NCBI GenBank assembly: GCA_964429745.1
Contig: CAYSDI010000019.1
Coordinates: forward strand, 1-42,392
Direction: 5' to 3'
Length of the DNA: 42,392 nt
Origin: WGOA01 sp964429745
GTDB taxonomy: Bacteria > Bacteroidota > Bacteroidia > Chitinophagales > BACL12
A model generated the notes under the pieces. That model was not told where the DNA came from. It saw only the letters and a list, made by a program, of their open reading frames with translations, and ran no database searches. Position 1 is the first letter of the stretch, and each line of letters begins with the position of its first letter. Both the position numbers and the translations under genes were made by a program. Below, piece by piece: positions 29,332-37,225 of the stretch.

Positions 29332-31905
29332 ATGAAAACTTCTATTTTGTTCATGGCAATGCTTTCATGGAGCGGGCTCGCTTTGGCCCAGACTCCTGGT
29401 TATCAACCCTATAAGCACCAAATCAAGAGCTTAGAAACGCCAGCGATAGAAATGCCGGAAGGCACCTTGTACTTCGGCGCGCGCTCTGAGTTCCTGGCAG
29501 CACCTGATCACGAGTACCGAATCATTGAAATGACGGCGACAGGCGCAATCGTAGACAGTGTAACCCTGCCTATTGAAGGTTGTCCGTCCTTATTGCTGCC
29601 CAATGCTGGTGGACCACCAGACCGCCTGTACATGGAACAGTACGCTTACGACACATGGCCCCGAACAGGCGATCTGGTCGTTTCCAGGCGCACGTACAAA
29701 GGCGATACGCTGTGGGCAACCATGCTGACCAACATGGACAAAATTGATGAAATCAGCATTTTTTACAAGGAAAACGGGAACACCAACATCGCAGCGCGGT
29801 GTTGGCCGGTGCACGCTTCTCCGGCCTTGGATTCCATGGTTTACTTCATCGCAGAACTGGGTCCCACCGGTAATTTGTTGCGTGAAAAGTATCTCCCGTA
29901 CATGAAAAACTACCCCAAGGAATTCGAACCAACCCCTGATGGTGGCATCATCATCTTAACCTACGATGACCCCAACGAAAAGAGCTTTGTCTACATGTTG
30001 GACAGCAACTGGACAGAAGTAAATGTAGACACCTTGTACGATTTTGCGGATGGTCAGATGGTTGCGCACCCGGATGGCGGCTACCTGGTTGCTGGCTCTT
30101 ACTACAGCCTGGAAGGTTTCCGGGACGGCGTACACATTATCCGTCTTGCTGAGGACGGGACCCAGCTTTGGGAACGCTACCACGACCAAAGCAGCCGCTA
30201 TGACCTAAGCAGTGCCACCATAGATCCTAATAGAGACATGACTTTATTGGGTTGGCACAAAACGGTGCCCGGATGGGGACCGGCGGTGAACTCGCTGCTT
30301 CACATTCAGGGCGATTCAGGGAGCCTTGCCTGGGAGCGCTACTTTTTGCCAGGCCATAACAACAGCGGCCGGGATATCCTGCGACTTCAAAATGGGAACT
30401 ACCTCATTAACGGCGGCCTGGCAGACACTTGCTACCCAAGTACTTTTAGTGGATCGACAGAATGGGAATGCGGCGGAACCAATTTGTTTTTGCTCTGGAC
30501 TGATTCGCTCGGAAACGTCATCACCAGTTCGCTTTCGGGTACGGTATTCGCGGATCGGGATGAAGACGGCCTTTTCGGTCCCGGAGACGATGGCTTCCGA
30601 GAACGGATGGTGCACGTCAACGATGGGGAGTTGCAGGTGCTGACCGACTCAGCAGGGCATTACAGCATTCCGGTTTACCTGGAAGGCCCTACCCGACTCC
30701 AGGCAGAAGTGCCCGACTATTTTGTGCCCTTTGCACCTGCCCCGTTCGCCTGGTACGACTTGGTCATTGACTCGCTGGGCAGCAGCCAGGATAGTCTGAA
30801 CTTTGCCTTTGCAGACAGCATCCCCATCCGCGACCTGACGGTGGATGGTCACACCAGCGTCATCCGCGCCGCGCAAGAATTTACCACCTTCCTCTCCATC
30901 CGGAACAACAGCACAGACCGGGTTGATTCCATCAAGGTCCGCTACGATTTTGACCCTAAAATGTCCTTTTTGTACGCCGATCACGATGCGGTGGCACTGA
31001 CTGACACAAGCGCGTCTTTTGTACTGCCCAGCCTGGAGTTAGGAGAATTTGAAACCATATTAGTTCGTATGTTTTTAAATGACACCCTAACTTATCTTAC
31101 GCAAGACAGCTACCGGGAGCGCCTGGAAGCCGGACCGCTCAGCAGCGATTACACCCCGTTGGACAACGTCGATACGTTTGCCGCTTTTCCGGTTTGGGCC
31201 TGGGATCCAAACGACAAACAAGTTACGCCAGAAGGCTCGGGCGAAGCGCACTATGTTGCTCCCACAACGAAGTGGCTGAACTATATCGTTCGTTTTCAAA
31301 ACACAGGCAACGACACCGCGTTCTTCGTCAGGTTGGACGATCCAATCGAAGCCAACCTGGATCTGGCCAGCTTCCAAATGCTCGGCGCCAGCCACCACTA
31401 CCAGCTCCAATTGGTCAACAACCGCACGTTGCGCTGGACTTTCCCCGGCATTCGGTTGGCGGACAGCACCGCAAATTTTGACCAGAGCCAGGGCTTTGTC
31501 AGTTTCAGGCTTCGCCCGCAAGTGGATCTTCCCAACAATACCCGCCTCAACAACGCCGCCGCTATTTACTTTGACTTCAACCCGGCAGTGCACACCAACA
31601 CAGCTTTTGTTACCTTATGGGCACCCGCGCTGGGAACGGAGTCCCTTGCCCCGACAGCCAATAGCGGTTTGACGATCATGCCCAACCCGGCTACCGATGC
31701 GGTCCAGGTCTTTCTGGACGCCAGCTATGACGGGCAGACGCTCCAGCTCCAACTGCTTGACCTGACCGGCAGGACGCTCATGCACCAAACCCAAAGCCCC
31801 CCATGGACGCTGAACGTCTCCGAACTACCGGGCGGCATGTACCTGCTGATCGTTCAAGCAAAGGACGGCACCTTGCTGGGCCGGGCCAGAGTCATGGTGC
31901 CCTGA
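29332..31905 (+). CDS. Large secreted protein with SdrD-B-like, DUF7619-like and T9SS type A sorting domains
   Basis: 857 residues from ATG 29332 (MKTSILFMAMLSWSGLALAQ, a signal peptide); the frame is open to 29314. The N-terminal half (about residues 30-400) resembles a beta-propeller, with repeats such as HPDGGYLVAGSYYS and LHIQGDSGSLAWERYF. A Cna/SdrD-B-like segment follows (SGTVFADRDEDGLFGPGDDG at about 398-417). Then comes a conserved repeat-like domain including AWDPNDKQVTPEG, VRFQNTGNDTAFFVRLDDP and AAAIYFDFNPAVHTNTAF, typical of Bacteroidota cargo. The sorting signal is LTIMPNPATDAVQVFLDA...LPGGMYLLIVQ. It is exported by Sec then T9SS by inference, with no catalytic residues visible. 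It is followed directly by the minisatellite containing the assembly gap. Confidence 0.87.
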   Translation: MKTSILFMAMLSWSGLALAQTPGYQPYKHQIKSLETPAIEMPEGTLYFGARSEFLAAPDHEYRIIEMTATGAIVDSVTLPIEGCPSLLLPNAGGPPDRLYMEQYAYDTWPRTGDLVVSRRTYKGDTLWATMLTNMDKIDEISIFYKENGNTNIAARCWPVHASPALDSMVYFIAELGPTGNLLREKYLPYMKNYPKEFEPTPDGGIIILTYDDPNEKSFVYMLDSNWTEVNVDTLYDFADGQMVAHPDGGYLVAGSYYSLEGFRDGVHIIRLAEDGTQLWERYHDQSSRYDLSSATIDPNRDMTLLGWHKTVPGWGPAVNSLLHIQGDSGSLAWERYFLPGHNNSGRDILRLQNGNYLINGGLADTCYPSTFSGSTEWECGGTNLFLLWTDSLGNVITSSLSGTVFADRDEDGLFGPGDDGFRERMVHVNDGELQVLTDSAGHYSIPVYLEGPTRLQAEVPDYFVPFAPAPFAWYDLVIDSLGSSQDSLNFAFADSIPIRDLTVDGHTSVIRAAQEFTTFLSIRNNSTDRVDSIKVRYDFDPKMSFLYADHDAVALTDTSASFVLPSLELGEFETILVRMFLNDTLTYLTQDSYRERLEAGPLSSDYTPLDNVDTFAAFPVWAWDPNDKQVTPEGSGEAHYVAPTTKWLNYIVRFQNTGNDTAFFVRLDDPIEANLDLASFQMLGASHHYQLQLVNNRTLRWTFPGIRLADSTANFDQSQGFVSFRLRPQVDLPNNTRLNNAAAIYFDFNPAVHTNTAFVTLWAPALGTESLAPTANSGLTIMPNPATDAVQVFLDASYDGQTLQLQLLDLTGRTLMHQTQSPPWTLNVSELPGGMYLLIVQAKDGTLLGRARVMVP

Positions 31906-31911
31906 CCTGCG

Positions 31912-32106
31912 GGTCGTATGTTATGCCTGCCGTATCTTATGCGTGCCGTATCTCATGCGNNNNNNNNNNNNNNNNNNNNNNNNNNNNNNNNNNNNNNNNN
32001 NNNNNNNNNNNNNNNNNNNNNNNNNNNNNNNNNNNNNNNNNNNNNNNNNNNNNNNNNNNGCCGTATCTCATGCGTGCCGTATCTCATGCGCGCCGTATCT
32101 TAAGGG
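31912..32106. repeat. 16-nt tandem repeat (minisatellite) interrupted by an assembly gap
   Basis: Unit TGCCGTATCTCATGCG. Visible copies at 31912, 31928 and 31944 on the left and 32060, 32075 and 32091 on the right are nearly identical, with the outermost copies most diverged (the usual edge decay). The left copies are in a 16-nt register. The gap length does not preserve that register, so the number of hidden copies is unknown. The 16-nt unit is not a multiple of three and passes through every frame, so it is non-coding. Confidence 0.9.
31960..32059. other. Assembly gap (100 N)
   Basis: Exactly 100 undetermined bases in the middle of the 16-nt repeat array, a conventional placeholder for a scaffold gap of unknown size. 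The true array may be much longer or shorter, and sequence unrelated to the repeat cannot be excluded. Confidence 0.98.
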
Positions 32107-32111
32107 CCGAG

Positions 32112-32885
32112 GTGTTTTCCAGAAAAGAACAACGCGCGGCCCTTCGGCAGTTGGGCATGACGCTACAATTGCACTTTTTGGCCTATTGCCTGCACGGCAA
32201 GGGGGAAGATTTGCACCGTTGGCGAATCGCCATGAAGAGGGTTCGCGCCTTTCATGCGCTGTACGCCCTGGACACCAGCGGTAAAAAATCGGGTAACGTC
32301 GCGCGTCAATTGCGGCTGTTGTACCGACAGACCGGTCGGATTCGGCAGGCGGAGCTTAATCAGGAAGCCCTTAAACGCATGATGCCTGAACGAGAAGATA
32401 GACAAAAAATGGATAAAGAAAGCCCAGATGCGACACTCTTGCGGCAAAGCGCAAGGGCTAATCACTGGGTGCGGCAATACATTCGCTTGCTGCGCGCGGC
32501 TTCTCGCTCGTTCACCAAGCGGCAGCTCAGCAGGCATTTTCGGTCCAAAATTCGGGAGCTGCACAAGAAATTCCGCCGCATGCATGCGGTGCAGGAATTG
32601 CACGACTGCCGCATGGTGATCAAAAACCTGATCTATCAATACCAGGCCCTTCCCCGGCGAATTCAGCGCAAACTGGCGTTAAAACTTTCGTATTTGCAGG
32701 AAGTTGAGGAGGCCATCGGGCAGTGGCACGACGCCGCACTTGCGCTGGAATGGGGGGTGGCGCAGGAACTGATTGACCGTGCGGTGCTAACCCGTTTGGA
32801 GCGCGAATCCGCTGGGTTGTTGGAACTGGCCTTGAAAAAAACCCGCAATTTTGAGGCGCGTGCGGAAGGCAGCCGTGGTAATTAA
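32112..32885 (+). CDS. CHAD-domain protein
   Basis: About 257 residues, helical and very basic. CHAD domains bind polyphosphate. The pattern EDLHRWRIAMKRVRAFHALY near residues 32-51 is the conserved H..R...KR.R motif of the first half. A related HKKFRRMH and LHDCRMVIKNLIYQY appear in the second half near 155-180, followed by EEAIGQWHDAALALEWG, the C-terminal conserved block. The start is uncertain: GTG 32112 gives MFSRKEQRAALRQLG and fits the family N-terminus, while an in-frame ATG at 32070 lies within the minisatellite. The tail after residue 235 is variable. Confidence 0.83.
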   Translation: MFSRKEQRAALRQLGMTLQLHFLAYCLHGKGEDLHRWRIAMKRVRAFHALYALDTSGKKSGNVARQLRLLYRQTGRIRQAELNQEALKRMMPEREDRQKMDKESPDATLLRQSARANHWVRQYIRLLRAASRSFTKRQLSRHFRSKIRELHKKFRRMHAVQELHDCRMVIKNLIYQYQALPRRIQRKLALKLSYLQEVEEAIGQWHDAALALEWGVAQELIDRAVLTRLERESAGLLELALKKTRNFEARAEGSRGN

Positions 32886-32902
32886 TGCTATTTTGGCGTT
32901 TA

Positions 32903-32947
32903 GGGTACTCCTAAAAACCCCAGTACTGCGTTACTCACTTTTGCACC
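32903..32947 (+). repeat. Dispersed repeat, single arm (copy C)
   Basis: Begins GGGTACTCCTAAAAACCCC, then AGTACTGCGTTACTCACTTT. It aligns with copy B and with the right arm of the 1188-1308 palindrome (shared TCCTAAAA-CCCC-AG and CTGCGTT cores). It directly abuts the ATG of the penicillin-acylase gene at 32948, so it occupies the whole region where a ribosome-binding site and leader would lie. Confidence 0.65.
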
Positions 32948-35065
32948 ATGTTTGTTCGCCACGCTTTGTTGCTCTGTTGCCTGTTTGGATTTTTCACGCC
33001 ATTAGTTGCCCAAACAAAGGGCGGGCTTATTCAGGGCAATCTTATTCAGGTAGAAGACGTAACAATTCACCGCGACAGTTTCGGGGTGCCCCACATCGTG
33101 GGCAAGACCAATGCCGACGTAGCGTACGGCCTGGCCTGGGCCCATGCTGAAGACGATTTTGCCAGCATCCAGCACAACCTGCTTCCCGCTTCCGGTAACC
33201 TGGGCCGGGCCTTGGGCAAGCAAGGTGTTTTGTTCGATTATGCCGTCAAGTTTCTGGCCATCGATGAATACGTGGCCGCACATTTTGACCAGGACATTTC
33301 GCCCGAATTTCAGGTCATTTTAGCAGCCTATTGCCAGGGCCTCAACGATTTTGCGGCGCGCTACCCCGAACAAGTTTTGGTCAGGCGCGCACTGCCGTTT
33401 ACCCCGCGCGATGTCATTACCGGCTACACAGTCAACCTCTCGCTGATGGGCGGAGTGGGCATGGCGTTGAAAGCCATCAACGACAACGCCATCGAAGCCA
33501 TCTACGCGCCCAACAACAAAGGCTCCAACGCCATCGCGCTGGCACCTGAGCGCACCGAAGACGGCGCTACCTGGCTTTGCATCAACTCGCACCAACCCAT
33601 CGAAGGCCCTTTTGCCTGGTACGAAGCCCATCTTGTGAGCGACGAAGGCATGAACATTTTGGGCGGTTTGTTTCCCGGTGCCGTCAGCGTCACCTTAGGC
33701 AGCAACGAGAACCTCGGCTGGGCGCACACCACCAACTACAACCAATGGGGCGATGTTTACACCTTGGAAATAGACCCGAAAAACAACCATAACTATCGTT
33801 ATGACGGCGAATGGCGCCCATTCCGCACCCGAAAAATCAAGTTGCACGTCAAGCTGGGGCCGGTGGTGATCGGCGTAAAACGCACGCTGGAATTCAGCGA
33901 ATACGGCCCGGTCTTCCGCGCTAAACACGGCGTGTATGCCCTGCGTTTTCACGCCTATGAAAACATTCGCGCTGCGGAACAGTGGCACCGGATGAACCTG
34001 GCGAAAAATCTGGTCGAATTTGAACAAGAGATTCAGCGCGAAGGCATTACGTCCTTCAACATTATCTATGCAGATAAAGTGGGAAACATCTATTTCCAGA
34101 GCAACGGCGCTTACCCGCTTCGAAATCCGGAGCTGGATTGGACCACGCCGGTAGCCGGCATTTCATCCGGACACAGGTGGACCGAATTGTTGCCATATGA
34201 CCAAAAACCCGTATTGCTGAATCCGGAATGCGGCTATGTGTACAACGCCAACAATACCCCGCTGGAAGCCTCCGGTTCTGCCTGCAACTGGACCGGCAAT
34301 TTTCCAGGATTGCAGCGGTTTACCTACAACCGCGGTGAACGACTAAAATCCCTGCTCGAAGCTCACGAAGGACCGTTCAGCTGGTCTGATTTTCTGGCCA
34401 TCAAATTTGACAAAGCTTACCAGCCTGACGGGCTGTTTCGCGACCGCTTTCGCATCTTTTTTGACCTGGTTCCCGAAGACCACCCGGAACTGGCAGACGC
34501 TATCCGGCAGTACCAGCAGTGGACGCTAACGGCAGACTCCTCCAGCACCACCGCAACATTACCTATGGTGACCCATTACTTCCTGGCGCGCGAAAGCAAG
34601 CTGCCCTTCGCCTTTCTGATGATTCGGGATGAACCGGTATCGGAAGCAGACGCCTTGCAGGCGCTTAAAGCCGCCCGCGACCTCCTGCTCCGGGGTTATG
34701 GCCGGCTGGATGTTCCACTCGGTCAGGTGCAGCGCTACACGCGAGGCGAAGCCTCGTATCCCGCCAACGGAGCGTTTGAAGTAGCCCGTGCGGCAGATGC
34801 CAGCTTGGTCAACGCCAAAAAAGGCCAGTTCCGCATTAAAAGCGGCGACGGCTACATGCAAATGGTCAAGTTCCATCCGGATCGGCCGGTGGAAATTCAC
34901 ACTATTAATGCCTACGGCGCCTCTGCTCACCCGGACAGCCCGCATTTTACCGACCAAATGCCGCTCTTTGCCGCGGAGCAATTTCGAATCCTGACTTTAG
35001 ACCGGGAAACCCTTCAACAACGCGCCAAAATTTCCTACCATCCGGGTGCCGTGAATTACCGTTAG
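32948..35065 (+). CDS. Penicillin acylase family protein (Ntn-hydrolase)
   Basis: 705 residues. Signal peptide MFVRHALLLCCLFGFFTPLV with cleavage after AQ (about residue 22), so it is periplasmic or outer-membrane facing. The alpha-chain block GVPHIVGKTNADVAYGLAWA near 46-65 is typical. The autocatalytic site is KGSNAIAL with Ser193 as the predicted nucleophile at the start of the beta chain. The later GSNENLGWAHTTNYNQWGDV block supplies the oxyanion-hole Asn region, and NIIYADKVGNIYFQSNGAYP is a further family motif. Homologues cleave penicillins, acyl-homoserine lactones or other amides; substrate cannot be told from sequence. The neighbouring chromate-transporter gene follows after 3 nt, suggesting an operon. 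Confidence 0.9.
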   Translation: MFVRHALLLCCLFGFFTPLVAQTKGGLIQGNLIQVEDVTIHRDSFGVPHIVGKTNADVAYGLAWAHAEDDFASIQHNLLPASGNLGRALGKQGVLFDYAVKFLAIDEYVAAHFDQDISPEFQVILAAYCQGLNDFAARYPEQVLVRRALPFTPRDVITGYTVNLSLMGGVGMALKAINDNAIEAIYAPNNKGSNAIALAPERTEDGATWLCINSHQPIEGPFAWYEAHLVSDEGMNILGGLFPGAVSVTLGSNENLGWAHTTNYNQWGDVYTLEIDPKNNHNYRYDGEWRPFRTRKIKLHVKLGPVVIGVKRTLEFSEYGPVFRAKHGVYALRFHAYENIRAAEQWHRMNLAKNLVEFEQEIQREGITSFNIIYADKVGNIYFQSNGAYPLRNPELDWTTPVAGISSGHRWTELLPYDQKPVLLNPECGYVYNANNTPLEASGSACNWTGNFPGLQRFTYNRGERLKSLLEAHEGPFSWSDFLAIKFDKAYQPDGLFRDRFRIFFDLVPEDHPELADAIRQYQQWTLTADSSSTTATLPMVTHYFLARESKLPFAFLMIRDEPVSEADALQALKAARDLLLRGYGRLDVPLGQVQRYTRGEASYPANGAFEVARAADASLVNAKKGQFRIKSGDGYMQMVKFHPDRPVEIHTINAYGASAHPDSPHFTDQMPLFAAEQFRILTLDRETLQQRAKISYHPGAVNYR

Positions 35066-35068
35066 CCT

Positions 35069-36415
35069 ATGCCTGCTGTACCTCATCCCTCGTTTCGCGA
35101 GGCGCTGGCCTTTTGGATTAAACTCGGCTTCATCAGCTTTGGCGGTCCCGCGGGCCAGATCGGCATCATGCACCAATACCTGGTAGAGAAGCAACGCTGG
35201 ATCAGCGAGCAAAAATTTCTGCACGCGCTCAACTATTGCATGCTGTTGCCCGGACCAGAGGCGCAGCAACTGGCCACCTACACGGGCTGGCTGCTCCACG
35301 GCACGCGGGGGGGGCTTGCCGCTGGCCTGCTGTTCGTGTTGCCCTCCATGGTACTGCTGGGCCTGCTGAGCACTGTTTACGTGCTCTACGGCACCTTGCC
35401 CGCGGTTGACGCCCTGTTTTACGGCCTTAAACCGGCAGTGGTAGCCATCGTGGCGCTCGCGCTGTACCGCATTGCGCGCAAATCGCTGGTTTCGCCGCTG
35501 CATCTGGCGCTGGCGCTCGCTGCTTTCGTGGCGTTGTTCGTGTTCCAACTGCCCTTTCCCCTGATTATTCTGGGCATTCTTGTGCTGGCCCTGCTGCTGT
35601 TCCGCTTCCGTCCGTCGCTGTTGCCAAATTCGGCAGCTTCCGGGCGAAAGGCCGGTGCTGCTGGTGCTACCGCGAAACTTCACGAAGAGGATTACCTGCT
35701 GCACACGGGCGTCCAGCTTCCGCACACCGTGTTCAAGCTGGGCAAATTGTTGCGAACGTTGGCACTTTGCGTTGCCCTTTGGTTCCTGCCTTTTGCTTTG
35801 TTTGCGCTGTTCTCAGAGGACTTCACGTTTTGGAAAACGCTGTCGCTGTTTTTCAGCCAGGCTGCCTTGGTCACCTTCGGCGGTGCTTATGCCGTGCTTC
35901 CTTACGTGGCCCAAGTAAGCGTTGAACAACTCGGCTGGCTCAGCAGCGGCGAGATGATTGACGGCCTGGCGCTGGGCGAAACCACCCCAGGTCCACTGGT
36001 GATGGTATTGGCCTTTGTGGGCTACATGGCTGGCTACAACCATTTTGATCAGCAGGTGGGGATGGGCATTCTGGGTTTAGTGACCACAACGTTTTATACG
36101 TTCTTGCCCTGCTTTCTGTACATTTTCGCAGGAGCACCGCTCATTGAAAAAACTCAGGCTAACCGACCGCTGGCTGCTGCACTGAGCCTGGTTACTGCCG
36201 GAGTGGTGGGTGTCATTTTGAACCTTGCGCTCTATCTGGCCCGCGAAGTGCTTTTTCAAGGCGAGTTCCGGCTCACTGAATTGGATTGGATCGCCGCGGT
36301 GTGGGTAGGCGTTTCGCTGGTTGCTTTGGAGCGTTTTAAAGTCAGCATGGTCATGTGGATCGGCATCAGCGCGCTCTTCGGGTTCGCGCTATACAGCATG
36401 GGCGCCCTGGGCTAA
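35069..36415 (+). CDS. chrA: Chromate transporter (CHR family, long two-domain form)
   Basis: Inner-membrane anion transporter of 448 residues with two CHR domains. The first domain has LGFISFGGPAGQIGIMHQYL at about 18-37 and LLPGPEAQQLATYTGW near 65-80. The second has VTFGGAYAVLPYVAQ near 270 and GLALGETTPGPLVMVLAFVG near 300, the matching signatures. Family members exclude chromate, but natural substrates in marine organisms are often unknown. Its start is 3 nt after the stop of the penicillin-acylase gene. It is convergent with the WbqC-like gene, whose stop lies 5 nt away. Poly-G (8 G) occurs in the sequence near 35307-35314. Confidence 0.92.
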   Translation: MPAVPHPSFREALAFWIKLGFISFGGPAGQIGIMHQYLVEKQRWISEQKFLHALNYCMLLPGPEAQQLATYTGWLLHGTRGGLAAGLLFVLPSMVLLGLLSTVYVLYGTLPAVDALFYGLKPAVVAIVALALYRIARKSLVSPLHLALALAAFVALFVFQLPFPLIILGILVLALLLFRFRPSLLPNSAASGRKAGAAGATAKLHEEDYLLHTGVQLPHTVFKLGKLLRTLALCVALWFLPFALFALFSEDFTFWKTLSLFFSQAALVTFGGAYAVLPYVAQVSVEQLGWLSSGEMIDGLALGETTPGPLVMVLAFVGYMAGYNHFDQQVGMGILGLVTTTFYTFLPCFLYIFAGAPLIEKTQANRPLAAALSLVTAGVVGVILNLALYLAREVLFQGEFRLTELDWIAAVWVGVSLVALERFKVSMVMWIGISALFGFALYSMGALG

Positions 36416-36420
36416 CCGGT

Positions 36421-37134
36421 TCAATACCCCATAGCCCTCCGCAACACATCCTTCGATGCGGGACCTTCATTAAACAGCAAGTCAGCTATACTCAGACCGG
36501 ACAGAAAACCGTGCCGGGGTCCAAAAACCTGCCCGTATTCCGGCGCGCGGTAAAACGGATCGGGTCTGCCCCCGGCAGGCAATACCGCATTGCGAAAATC
36601 CACGCAGCCCATGGGAACCCTGGCATCCCAATACTCGGTCTGCCCGATGTGCACCGACCATCCCAACGCTTCGGCAAAAAACTGAAAAAGGGCGGTGTTC
36701 CGGTCGATAAGTCGGTCGTAATGCGAATTGAACAAAGGTTCAAAACGATCTTCATAGTATTCAAAAAATGGAGATCTACGATAGCCCGCCACCAGCGTGT
36801 TCCAATGTTCGCGCAGCCAGGGCTGCGCATAAGCAATCCGCACCTGGCCGCTCAGCCGCCGGTCGCCACCGTGGCGCACGAGCGGAATGCTCATCACCAA
36901 CAGCCCACTTGGGCCCGCCACGTGCGTGCGGTTGCGATACGAGCGCTTGACCCAATGCTCATGAGCCTCAAAACGCACCCTCGGAAAGTCCAACAACCGG
37001 GCAAACGTCTCTAAAGGTGGAAGGTATTGCGTTTCAATCACCGCGGTGTGCATCACCGCCCGGGCTTCGCTCCCATGGAGCAAAGAAGCCATTGCAGGCG
37101 CTGTCTGGGCGTCATTCGGGGGTAAATTTGACAT
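36421..37134 (-). CDS. WbqC-like family protein
   Basis: The WbqC family is found in many O-antigen and other polysaccharide loci and in Bacteroidota core genomes; activity is not established. Conserved motifs are VIETQYLPPLETFARLLDF, then KRSYRNRTHVAGPSGLLVMS, FFEYYEDRFEPLFNSHYDRL and the C-terminal DLLFNEGPASKDVL. ATG 37134 gives 237 residues; ATG 37053 gives 210 and begins nearer the conserved region (MHTAVIETQYLPP), and may be the true start. It is convergent with chrA and divergent from the GWxTD gene. Confidence 0.86.
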   Translation of the reverse strand: MSNLPPNDAQTAPAMASLLHGSEARAVMHTAVIETQYLPPLETFARLLDFPRVRFEAHEHWVKRSYRNRTHVAGPSGLLVMSIPLVRHGGDRRLSGQVRIAYAQPWLREHWNTLVAGYRRSPFFEYYEDRFEPLFNSHYDRLIDRNTALFQFFAEALGWSVHIGQTEYWDARVPMGCVDFRNAVLPAGGRPDPFYRAPEYGQVFGPRHGFLSGLSIADLLFNEGPASKDVLRRAMGY

Positions 37135-37161
37135 TCCGGTGAGGTGGCTTATGGGTCAATA

Positions 37162-37177
37162 GCCGGAGTTCTCCGGC
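37162..37177. promoter_or_regulatory. Short perfect hairpin in the WbqC/GWxTD intergenic region
   Basis: GCCGGAG (37162-37168), TT, CTCCGGC (37171-37177): perfect 7-bp arms around a two-base loop. It lies 48 nt before the GWxTD start. A TAAATTTA sequence at 37186-37193, reading like a -7 box on either strand, follows; no convincing -33 element was found. Confidence 0.35.
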
Positions 37178-37225
37178 ATCCGCCGTAAATTTAGGGAAAC
37201 AGCCAAAATACCTCAATTGAATCCT

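Noticed and set aside
31803..32885. A 360-codon gene spanning the T9SS gene end, the gap and the CHAD domain
   Set aside because: The frame is an artefact of reading through N and a repeat; only the part after about 32112 has CHAD motifs.
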